Shown piece after piece: positions 17,656 to 25,030 of a stretch of 64,000 bases of DNA. Under the pieces are notes generated by a model. It saw only the letters and a list, made by a program, of their open reading frames with translations. It ran no database searches and was not told the origin of the DNA. The stretch comes from an uncultured Ignavibacteriota bacterium. Lineage in GTDB: Bacteria; Bacteroidota; Ignavibacteria; UBA10030; UBA8401. A program made the translations under genes and the position numbers. Numbering within the stretch: position 1 is the stretch's first letter; every line of letters starts with the position of its first letter. The stretch is taken from assembly GCA_903884005.1 (NCBI GenBank), contig CAISDA010000033.1, positions 209,792-273,791 on the forward strand, given 5' to 3'.

Positions 17656-18150
17656 TTAGTTTGCTGTCAACGTCATTGTTACTGTGCGGGCCGTGCTTGC
17701 CAACGCACCCGATGAAGCAAGGGCATCAAAGGTGTAGGTAATCACCTGGCTTGCATCGGCACCCGGACCGATAGCGGTAACGACGTTCTGCGCTGTGGCT
17801 CCCGAGATATCAACATCACCGGAGCTTGTTCCCTTGGTGCTGGCAAGTTTCACTTTCAGGACATAACCCGTCGTGAGCGCGGTGTTGAGCTGCGCAGAGA
17901 TCTTGGCATTCGCTGCATTGTTGTGCGTGATGCTGTAGCTGGTTGAAGCGTCCGACACAACGGACAAAGCGTTCGTGCCGGCGGTACCGTCAGAGATTGT
18001 CAGGGCGGGAACGGTTCCCGTTGCCGCGAGCTTGTACACTTGCAGAACCGTCAGATTCAAACCCTGAGTGGCAGTGGCATTTGTCTGTTGTGCAAACGAC
18101 ATTGCAGAGACCAGTGTCAAGGAAACTGCGATAAGGAGTAATTTTTTCAT
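17656..18150 (-). CDS. DUF4402-like secreted protein, candidate major fibre subunit (first in operon)
   Basis: This 164-residue precursor has signal MKKLLLIAVSLTLVSAMSFA. The mature domain starts GLNLTVLQVYKLAATG and ends TARTVTMTLTAN. The T-x-T-V-T end and the mid-domain YVLKVKLAS pattern resemble DUF4402-type secreted Ig domains (assignment by eye). It is the first gene of the run, has AGAGG 7 nt before its ATG and lies 52 nt from a predicted sigma-54 start site. First position and a good ribosome site suit a major subunit, as in other fibre operons (inference). Confidence 0.65.
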   Translation of the reverse strand: MKKLLLIAVSLTLVSAMSFAQQTNATATQGLNLTVLQVYKLAATGTVPALTISDGTAGTNALSVVSDASTSYSITHNNAANAKISAQLNTALTTGYVLKVKLASTKGTSSGDVDISGATAQNVVTAIGPGADASQVITYTFDALASSGALASTARTVTMTLTAN

Positions 18151-18212
18151 TGTAAACCTCTATTATGATGGTGAGAGTGATTAGTTGTTTGTAGTGCGTT
18201 GCACTCTTATAC

Positions 18213-18229
18213 TTCAATCACCGTGCCAA
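18213..18229 (-). promoter_or_regulatory. Sigma-54-like promoter of the usher-like operon
   Basis: The minus strand reads TTGGCACGGTGATTGAA. The -24 box TTGGCACG is a perfect match, while the -12 box is TTGA instead of TTGC, losing the usual C. Spacing is exact. Transcription would begin near 18202, 52 nt before the first subunit ATG. The operon ends with an NtrC-type activator, which supports the call. Confidence 0.5.
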
Positions 18230-18296
18230 AAAATTGCAATGAAAAACAGCCGAAAAACGGAGGTTTTGTTGTATGCACTGGCTCAAAATAAGATTG

Positions 18297-18315
18297 CTGT
18301 CCCAAATTGAGACAG
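18297..18315. promoter_or_regulatory. 19-bp dyad, candidate enhancer site for the NtrC-type regulator
   Basis: The sequence CTGTCCCAAATTGAGACAG has 9-nt arms matching at eight positions around a single central base. Its centre (18306) lies about 104 nt upstream of the predicted start site, the usual distance for a sigma-54 enhancer-binding protein. The Fis-type DNA-binding domain of the activator at 9563-10957 binds dyads of this type in known relatives. Confidence 0.5.
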
Positions 18316-18456
18316 AAATGCGAAGCAGAACGAAATACAATCGACGCCGAGCATGGAATAATTCGAACTGATATCTGAAAGGAAACAGCGGAAAGATTCG
18401 GTGGATTTTGTTAAGGTTATGCCGGGAGTCTATATTACGTGGTGCCTACACCCACA

Positions 18457-18482
18457 CTCCGGAATATACATGCATTCCGGAG
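18457..18482 (-). terminator. 9-bp perfect hairpin after the DUF6599-like gene
   Basis: CTCCGGAAT (18457-18465) pairs with ATTCCGGAG (18474-18482). It lies 35 nt past the stop codon at 18518. There is no U-run on the minus strand, so it is not a standard intrinsic terminator; it may protect a 3' end or assist a factor-dependent stop. Confidence 0.35.
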
Positions 18483-18517
18483 CAGGGCGTGTCTGGCATC
18501 GTTGGTTTCGGAAATGT

Positions 18518-19399
18518 TCAGGGTGGGGAAAGATTTTTTTTCAGGTCGGCCAGAAATTCATTATTGACTGCTTCATCCGTGCAATTCACCGTGCCATAAA
18601 TATAATTCCCCAGCTGTGCGATGGACACCGGCCCGTTGTTCGGATCCTGAATGTCGTACCGGTCACCGCCGAGCGCCGCACGACGATCGTTGGGCACCTT
18701 TGTGAAGTATGCATGAACGATCGTATCGGCGTCCGCCCTCGATGTTTTTTTGATAATGAACGCCTTGAAGGGATGGCTTCCCTGGTACGAGGCGGTATAC
18801 ACCGATCGCAAAAATCCGTATCCTAAAAAATTCTGCGCAATAAATTGTTCACCATTGATCTGCTTCCCTTTCAATGGAAAGAGACGCAGCATGCGTGGAA
18901 GAGAATCGCTCCGGTTTAACTGCTTTTCAATTTCCTTCGCGATCGTCAGCAGATCGTCGGCACTCGCACGATCGGACTGATACGATGAAAGCCGTACATA
19001 AAACTCTCCTTCAACAAAATTCAGGACAGACGTTCGCCGGTATCCCTGCGATCCGATCGAAATAAAATTATTTTCCGGGCTCCTCTCCGCCGCATAGATG
19101 CCGAATGCATTCTCGGCGTCCCTGTGCCGGTACAGTTCAGCCTTCACCTCGCGATGCGTTCCGGTCGTGTATCGCGCGATATGCAGATCGTCGAAAACAT
19201 ATTCAAGGTAAAGATCGGCCGCGCCGTCTATGATGTCCCACAGATCGTTCGCATCATACACGCGGCTTTCCATGGACACATTCCAGCCGGGTACGCGGGG
19301 AAAAAGAGAGTCCTGGGCGAAGGCATTCGCCGCCGCCGCAACGACGAAGCACGCAATGATCACGCAACGTTTCAGCATCGACGTGCGGGCTCCCATCAT
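18518..19399 (-). CDS. Secreted protein of DUF6599 type
   Basis: The ATG at 19399 overlaps the stop of the reductase gene as ATGA and is followed by a signal peptide ending NAFAQ; the open frame upstream has no signal. The 293-residue product holds WDIIDGAADLYLEYVFDDLH, then VKAELYRHRDAENAFGIYAAE, the pattern I associate with DUF6599, a family of unknown function. The C-terminal half (about 190-290) repeats a similar alpha/beta pattern. Tight coupling to a Tat-exported oxidoreductase suggests a periplasmic partner, for example in redox or surface-lipid metabolism (inference). Confidence 0.65.
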   Translation of the reverse strand: MMGARTSMLKRCVIIACFVVAAAANAFAQDSLFPRVPGWNVSMESRVYDANDLWDIIDGAADLYLEYVFDDLHIARYTTGTHREVKAELYRHRDAENAFGIYAAERSPENNFISIGSQGYRRTSVLNFVEGEFYVRLSSYQSDRASADDLLTIAKEIEKQLNRSDSLPRMLRLFPLKGKQINGEQFIAQNFLGYGFLRSVYTASYQGSHPFKAFIIKKTSRADADTIVHAYFTKVPNDRRAALGGDRYDIQDPNNGPVSIAQLGNYIYGTVNCTDEAVNNEFLADLKKNLSPP

Positions 19400-20610
19400 G
19401 ATAAAAATTCCGCGGGGATCTGCGCCACTCTCATCACGTCCGATATCCTCTCCGAGACGGAAAAATTTTTGGCGCACGTCGCCGTGCACACGGCACACCC
19501 GGCACACGGATGTTCTTCCAGCGCGAGACTCGTCAATAACGCATGAGCCTGATGTGTATCGCGGTACCCATACGTATACATGTATGCCCTCATCAGATCG
19601 GGGATCGGCAGCGCTTTGGAACAATTGGGAACGCATTGCCGGCATCCCTGGCAATACAGGCCGCCCTCAAGAGTATCGAGAAGCGCCAGATCGGATTGTT
19701 CTTCCTTGGTCAACACAAGGTCACGGTTCACGCTGGCGTTCATGGCAAGATGATCGAAATTCGTAATGCCGGGAATGGAGGTGGTGATATTCTCATCGCT
19801 TAACACAAATTTAAGCGCCGCTTTGCAGTTGATGGGTTTTGTCCGCTCCTTGTCGTGGAAGCCGCCGGCCATTGTTTTCATCGCGATGATGCCCAACCCG
19901 GCCTTTGCGGCCGCCGCAATGGCTTTCCGCACTTCCGCCACATGCCCCTGCTTAAAATTGATCGAGGTCAGGACCACTTCATATACGCCGCTGTCGATCG
20001 CCGCCTGGATCACTTCGGGCTCATTCCTGTGCGTTGAGACACCGACGTGTCTCGCCTTCCCTGCTTTCTTCGCGGCAGTGACAGCCTCGAGCATTTCCGG
20101 ATACAACACGCCGCTTCGTGCAGAGTTGTCGTGGACGTAGAGGATATCGACATACTCCATTTTAAGGCGTTGCAGACTGATATCCAATGTTTCGAGAAAC
20201 GCTTTTTTCGTCGACCCCGGGCCGAGCTCTCCGTTTTTGCCGACGTCGGCGGGTTTTACTTTGGTCGAGATCACGAACGAGTCGCGCCGCTGGTCCTTAA
20301 ATATATTTCCCAGCATTTCTTCATTTTTACCATTCTGATATCCATGTGCGGTATCGAAATGGACCAGCCCTTCGGTGATCGCCGCTTTGATGAGAGCCGG
20401 GCTGTCGGCGCGCATGACGCCGAAGCTGACAACCGGCAATTCAATGCCGGTCTTTCCCAATGTGCGTTTGATGATTGGCCGTTCGTCTTTTTCGGGATCC
20501 GGACGCGGGTCCTTTTCCCCTGCGACCAGCGAAGACGCCATCAATGCGCCGGCGCCGCCGATGAGTGAATGTTTAATGAATTTTCTGCGGTCGAATTCAT
20601 TTGATGCCAT
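19396..20610 (-). CDS. Tat-exported aldo/keto reductase with C-terminal 4Fe-4S cysteines
   Basis: The 404-residue protein begins with a twin-arginine signal (RRKFIKHSLIGGAGALMASS). An AKR barrel follows: TLGKTGIELPVVSFG at its start, HFDTAHGYQNGKNEE carrying the catalytic Asp/Tyr, STKVKP with the Lys and DILYVHD with the His. Past residue 330 come CQGCRQCVPNC and CAGCAVCTATC, two ferredoxin-like cysteine sets. This matches the family of ferredoxin-type AKRs, several of which carry Tat signals. It should reduce or oxidise a carbonyl in the periplasm, with the clusters passing electrons. The substrate is unknown. Confidence 0.88.
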   Translation of the reverse strand: MASNEFDRRKFIKHSLIGGAGALMASSLVAGEKDPRPDPEKDERPIIKRTLGKTGIELPVVSFGVMRADSPALIKAAITEGLVHFDTAHGYQNGKNEEMLGNIFKDQRRDSFVISTKVKPADVGKNGELGPGSTKKAFLETLDISLQRLKMEYVDILYVHDNSARSGVLYPEMLEAVTAAKKAGKARHVGVSTHRNEPEVIQAAIDSGVYEVVLTSINFKQGHVAEVRKAIAAAAKAGLGIIAMKTMAGGFHDKERTKPINCKAALKFVLSDENITTSIPGITNFDHLAMNASVNRDLVLTKEEQSDLALLDTLEGGLYCQGCRQCVPNCSKALPIPDLMRAYMYTYGYRDTHQAHALLTSLALEEHPCAGCAVCTATCAKNFSVSERISDVMRVAQIPAEFLS

Positions 20611-20736
20611 AGCGCTTCTCCATAATTATTCGGTTGCCGTGTAGTCGAATGAGGCATCCATGTCCATGCCTCTAAAAATTCATCACTGTCGAATTACCGC
20701 ATGTGCAAGTACGTCACACGTGATCGGTTCGCAGTG

Positions 20737-22113
20737 CTAAAGAATTTTTTTAATCAATTGAAAATATTTAAATGGCGCGTACTTAAACGGAAGATCGATC
20801 CATGTGGGTGAATGTACAATGGCCCGTTGATTACTGAATGCGAGGAAACTTTGATGCCCATGATACGTTCCCATACCGCTGTTGCCGACTCCGCCGAACG
20901 GCAAATGGTGGTTTGTAATATGCATGAGAGTATCGTTGATGCATCCTCCTCCTGATGTGGTCTTTGCCAACACCTCCCTGGCTTGTTCGTTCTTGCCGAA
21001 ATAATATAATGCCAGCGGTTTTTCATGATCATTAACATACCCTATCGCTTCTTCGATACGATCGAACGGCATGACAGGAAGCAACGGGCCGAATATTTCT
21101 TCCTGCATGATCGGATGGCCGTACTGCACATCGTCGATGATCGTCGGAGCGATATATTTTTCGTCGTGGTCGATCTCGCCGCCGAAAACAATTCTGCCGT
21201 CTTTCATCAGGCCCTCCAAACGATTCATTGCCTGCGTATTCACGATACGGGGATAGAACGCGCTCTGCCTGATATCTTCACCATGCATCTGGGTGATACT
21301 GAGGCCGATCTTGTTCACCAATTCCTCTTTCACAGACCGGTGGACAAAGAGGTAATCGGGCGCAATGCACGTCTGGCCGGCGTTGATGGTCTTCCCCCAT
21401 GCGATACGCCGTGCGGCAATCTCAATGTCCGCGCCTCTATCGACGATGCAGGGGCTTTTTCCTCCCAATTCCAGAACGACCGGCGTCAGATGTTCGGCAG
21501 CGGCCCTCATCACGACCTTGCCGAGACTCGGACTTCCGGTAAAGAAAATGATGTCGAAGCGCTGCTCCATCAGCAATTGGTTGACCTTTCGGCCGCCCTG
21601 AACAACGCCGATGTATTCTTCATCAAAGGTGTCTTTGATCAGTTCCTCGATCGCTCGTGCGACCGAAGGCGTGTATGGAGACGGCTTCAACATGGAACAG
21701 CACCCGGCAGACAGGGCACCGACCAATGGATTCATCAACAGTTGGAAGGGGTAATTCCACGGGGCAATGATAAGCGACACTCCGAGAGGTTCGGACATGA
21801 TCATGCTTGACGAAGGAAGCAGTTGGATCGGCGTGTGGACGCGCTTCGGTTTCGACCATCGTTCCAGATGCGCAAGATGATTGTCTATCTCCTGCGTTAC
21901 CAGGCTGATCTCGGTCAGGTACGCCTCTTCATACGACTTGTGCAGATCCTCCCACAATGCGTTAGTGATATTTTTCTCATGTTTCCGGATCGCCGCCTTG
22001 AATCGTTTCAGATTCCCGATCCTGAATTCCACACTCTTCGTGCGATATGAAGAAAAAAAATTCTTCTGCGCATTCAACATGTCTTGTATCACACGTTCCG
22101 AAGTATCTTCCAT
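20737..22113 (-). CDS. Aldehyde dehydrogenase, class 3 / fatty-aldehyde type
   Basis: Starting at ATG 22113 gives 458 residues, normal for class 3 ALDH; the frame upstream is an unlikely extension. Seen are SEPLGVSLIIAPWNYPFQL, the nucleotide-binding FTGSPSLGK, the general base in LELGGKSP and the catalytic cysteine in NAGQTCIAPDY. The N-terminus lacks the extra segment of class 1/2 enzymes. Class 3 enzymes (YwdH, ALDH3A2) oxidise medium- and long-chain aldehydes with NAD(P). It starts 28 nt after the SDR gene; together they could interconvert alcohols, aldehydes and acids. Confidence 0.9.
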   Translation of the reverse strand: MEDTSERVIQDMLNAQKNFFSSYRTKSVEFRIGNLKRFKAAIRKHEKNITNALWEDLHKSYEEAYLTEISLVTQEIDNHLAHLERWSKPKRVHTPIQLLPSSSMIMSEPLGVSLIIAPWNYPFQLLMNPLVGALSAGCCSMLKPSPYTPSVARAIEELIKDTFDEEYIGVVQGGRKVNQLLMEQRFDIIFFTGSPSLGKVVMRAAAEHLTPVVLELGGKSPCIVDRGADIEIAARRIAWGKTINAGQTCIAPDYLFVHRSVKEELVNKIGLSITQMHGEDIRQSAFYPRIVNTQAMNRLEGLMKDGRIVFGGEIDHDEKYIAPTIIDDVQYGHPIMQEEIFGPLLPVMPFDRIEEAIGYVNDHEKPLALYYFGKNEQAREVLAKTTSGGGCINDTLMHITNHHLPFGGVGNSGMGTYHGHQSFLAFSNQRAIVHSPTWIDLPFKYAPFKYFQLIKKIL

Positions 22114-22141
22114 GGCAATTGTATTTTTGGTGGGCGCACAA

Positions 22142-22945
22142 TTATTTCTGACGGCCGGTAAAATGCTCCATCGTCCTATAGATGCCGAGCACCGAACCGA
22201 CGAACCAATCGAAAAACCAAATAGGCAGCAGACCCTGGCTGAATCTGACAAAATGCATGCTCCAGGGCATGGAGAGAATAATACGGTTCTGTTCGATCGC
22301 GCGGATAATTTTTTTCGCCACTTTTTCCGGTTTTAAGATCGGTATGATGGACCGCACTCCGTCGAACATGCCGGTGTTGATATAATACGGGGTAACGGTG
22401 GTGACGCCGATGTTTTTTTCCAGCTGACGCATTTCGAGGCGAAGACTATCCGACCAGCCGATGACCGACCATTTGCTTGCAGCATAGACGGACATTCTGG
22501 GATTTGAGATCAATCCGGCCGACGAAGCGATGTTGCAGATATGTCCGGCATTTCGTTCAAGCATCGCAGGCAGAAATGTAAGCGTGACATACATCGGAGC
22601 CGACGCATTGATATCCATTGTTCTGGCAATATCCTCGACCGTATGCTCGTGAAAATATTTTCCCACAACGATACCGGCATTGTTGATCAGTACGTCCACC
22701 GGGCCGTGATTTTTTTTCACGAGCGCAGCCGCAGATTCCACCTGGGTCGGGTTCGACACATCGGCCTGGTATCCGGCAACGCGGCCAAGAGGCGAAAACT
22801 CGGCAACAACAGCGTTGATTTTTTGCTGATCGATGTCCCAGATGATCAGCTCCGCTCCCCGCTCCAGCACGATGCGGCCCATGATCTTTCCAATACCGGA
22901 GGCTCCCCCGGTGATCAAAACGGTTTTTCCTCGCAGCTGCTTCAT
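22142..22945 (-). CDS. Short-chain dehydrogenase/reductase
   Basis: The start is ATG 22945, with AAAGGGAAAAA just before it, giving 267 residues. It has the Rossmann TGGASGIG, NNAGIV, a catalytic Ser in ASSAGL and YAASK. The last 40 residues are hydrophobic (LLPIWFFDWFVGSVLGIY), which suggests membrane association like retinol-dehydrogenase-type SDRs. Its partner is the ALDH just downstream. Substrate is probably a lipophilic alcohol or ketone (inference). Confidence 0.88.
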   Translation of the reverse strand: MKQLRGKTVLITGGASGIGKIMGRIVLERGAELIIWDIDQQKINAVVAEFSPLGRVAGYQADVSNPTQVESAAALVKKNHGPVDVLINNAGIVVGKYFHEHTVEDIARTMDINASAPMYVTLTFLPAMLERNAGHICNIASSAGLISNPRMSVYAASKWSVIGWSDSLRLEMRQLEKNIGVTTVTPYYINTGMFDGVRSIIPILKPEKVAKKIIRAIEQNRIILSMPWSMHFVRFSQGLLPIWFFDWFVGSVLGIYRTMEHFTGRQK

Positions 22946-23144
22946 TTTTTCCCTTTCCCGAGATTGTGCAATAATTCCAGCGACCAAAATCGTGAGACAT
23001 CCATTCGAATGCACAACCGATCAGCAAGCGCAGCCGCGACGGAATGTTCCGGGGCGATCTTCATCCTGCTTCAATAACACAGATAGTTGCACCGGCAATG
23101 GCCATTGCATGAATGATACATGCTGCGCCTGGTGCCGCACGACA

Positions 23145-24869
23145 TTACACGACGGCCCCTTCTTTTATATACGGGCCCAGTATCATGTCCTTGTACCCCT
23201 TGCCGATGGGTATCAGAGGATACACCGTCTCATCACGGTCGATCACGATCTCCAGAAAGCACGGGCCTTCTGCAGCAAGGAAATCATTGAGCGACGGCTC
23301 CAGCTCTTCGTGCCTGCGAATTTTTCGGGTCCACGAGAATCCGCATTCCCTGGCTATGTTGGCGAAGTGTGCATCGGTCGCGCGCTCCGATCCGGTGTAT
23401 TGTTTGTCGTAAAGCGTTGTCTGTATCCCCCTGATCATCCCATCGCCATGGTTATTTAAGAGGAGGACTTTGATCGGCAGTCCGAGCGACCCGATGGTGT
23501 GGATCTCTCCCATATTCATCTTGATGCTGCTGTCGCCGTCTATCGCAATGACCATGGCATTCGGATTGGCATAATAAGCGCCGATGGAACTCGGCAGAGA
23601 GAACCCCATGGTGCCGAATGCGCCCGATGTCAAAAAGGAATGGGGCCGCAGCGTCTTCAGATATTGCGCGGCAAACATCTGATGGTTCCCGACGCCGGTC
23701 GTGAATATCGTGTTTTGTGTAATACGCCGCGACAGATGGTCCATCACTTCGGCGCACTGGATCTGGTCCGACTCGCGGTTATAATTCAACACGAATTTTT
23801 GCTTCAAAGCCACGGCTCTCTGCCGCCATTCGTCGATCATCAGTGTAAGGGGGTGCTCGCGTTCATATTCCAGCAAGTCTTCGAGCACCGTACACGCGTC
23901 GCCGATAAAAGAAAATTTCGGATTGCGCGTGGCTCTGACTTCCTGCACTTTCTCGGCATTGATATCAATATAGGCGATCTCCGCGACCAAGCCTTCTTCT
24001 CCGACTTTCTGGACGACCCTGTCGTTCCATCGGACACCAAAGGCAACGAACAGGTCGGTCTCCTGTATGGCCATATTGGCATAAGGAGTTCCATACAATC
24101 CAAGCATGCCCAGAGAGGTGTCAAGAGACTCATCCAGGATGCCTTTCCCCGTCAGGCTGTTAATTGAAGGGATGTTCAGTTTTTTATTGAACCTGCGGAT
24201 CACGTCGCTCGCTGCTTGCGAATTCAGGCCGCCGCCGATGTACAGCAGCGGACGCTTGGAACGCTGCAGCAAGCCGAAGAACTCACGGCACTGGTTGCGC
24301 CCCAGGTGATTTTCCTGATCGTATTTTAAACGATACCGCTCGATGTCGGTTCCTTTGTACACGCCTGCTTTTCGTTGAAGGTCCATCGGAAAATCGATGA
24401 CCACCGGTCCCGGTTTTCCTGTCTTGGCGAAAAAATACGCGTCTTTGATCGTATCTTCGATATCCGTATTTTCTGCGATCAGTATGACCCTCTTCGCAGC
24501 CTCGCTAAACACTTCTTTTACGTTGATATGCTGAAATTCATCAGTGCCAAGCCGGTTTTGCGGCACCTGGCCGGCAAACACGAGCAGCGGTATCGAGTCC
24601 GCATTAGCGTCTGCGACCGCGGTAAGTGTGTTGGTAATGGCAGGCCCGGATGTGACGACGGCAACACCGGCTCTGGCGCTCGAGCGGGAAAACGCGGCTG
24701 CGCTGAAGGCGCTGGATTGTTCGTTAGCGTTGATGACAATGTCAATCGGACTCTTACCCAGAGCGTGATACACCGGAAGAACGATCGCCCCGGTATACCC
24801 GAAGACTTGCGTGACACCCAGGTCCTCGAGGCTCCTGACCATTATTTCCGCACCGTTCATTTCTTTCAT
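23145..24869 (-). CDS. Acetolactate-synthase-like thiamine diphosphate enzyme
   Basis: The 574-residue protein has the three-domain TPP-enzyme layout. The N-terminal domain has FGYTGAIVLPVYHAL, the catalytic Glu in NANEQSSAF, TSGPAITNT and GTDEFQ. A central FAD/DHAP-like domain (about 190-340) follows. The C-terminal domain has DGDSSIKMNMGE and LLLNNHGDGMIRGIQ. Length and order match IlvB. Two details differ: the GDG motif reads GDS, and the Trp usual in the GMVxQWQ segment of anabolic enzymes (linked to 2-ketobutyrate preference) is Ile. No ilvN regulatory gene is adjacent. It may make acetolactate only, or be a related lyase. AGGA lies 9 nt before the ATG. Confidence 0.82.
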   Translation of the reverse strand: MKEMNGAEIMVRSLEDLGVTQVFGYTGAIVLPVYHALGKSPIDIVINANEQSSAFSAAAFSRSSARAGVAVVTSGPAITNTLTAVADANADSIPLLVFAGQVPQNRLGTDEFQHINVKEVFSEAAKRVILIAENTDIEDTIKDAYFFAKTGKPGPVVIDFPMDLQRKAGVYKGTDIERYRLKYDQENHLGRNQCREFFGLLQRSKRPLLYIGGGLNSQAASDVIRRFNKKLNIPSINSLTGKGILDESLDTSLGMLGLYGTPYANMAIQETDLFVAFGVRWNDRVVQKVGEEGLVAEIAYIDINAEKVQEVRATRNPKFSFIGDACTVLEDLLEYEREHPLTLMIDEWRQRAVALKQKFVLNYNRESDQIQCAEVMDHLSRRITQNTIFTTGVGNHQMFAAQYLKTLRPHSFLTSGAFGTMGFSLPSSIGAYYANPNAMVIAIDGDSSIKMNMGEIHTIGSLGLPIKVLLLNNHGDGMIRGIQTTLYDKQYTGSERATDAHFANIARECGFSWTRKIRRHEELEPSLNDFLAAEGPCFLEIVIDRDETVYPLIPIGKGYKDMILGPYIKEGAVV

Positions 24870-25030
24870 TATGGATATCCTGGTTAGGTGGGCAGATGTG
24901 GATTCACTCTACACAAAGTAACGCATACGCAATCAATATACAAATCCATTGGTGAGGTTTCTCACGAATGGCTTATCGTGGCGTGAAGGCAAGAGGAGGG
25001 ACAAAACAGGCGGGGGAATTCTGGGTGGTA

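Larger units (their letters stand above)
18151..18517. promoter_or_regulatory. Control region of the usher-like operon
   Basis: This 367-nt region upstream of the first candidate subunit gene has no credible coding frame. It contains a sigma-54-like promoter (18213-18229), a 19-bp dyad 79 nt further upstream (18297-18315) and a 9-bp hairpin (18457-18482) past the stop of the DUF6599-like gene. Confidence 0.5.
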
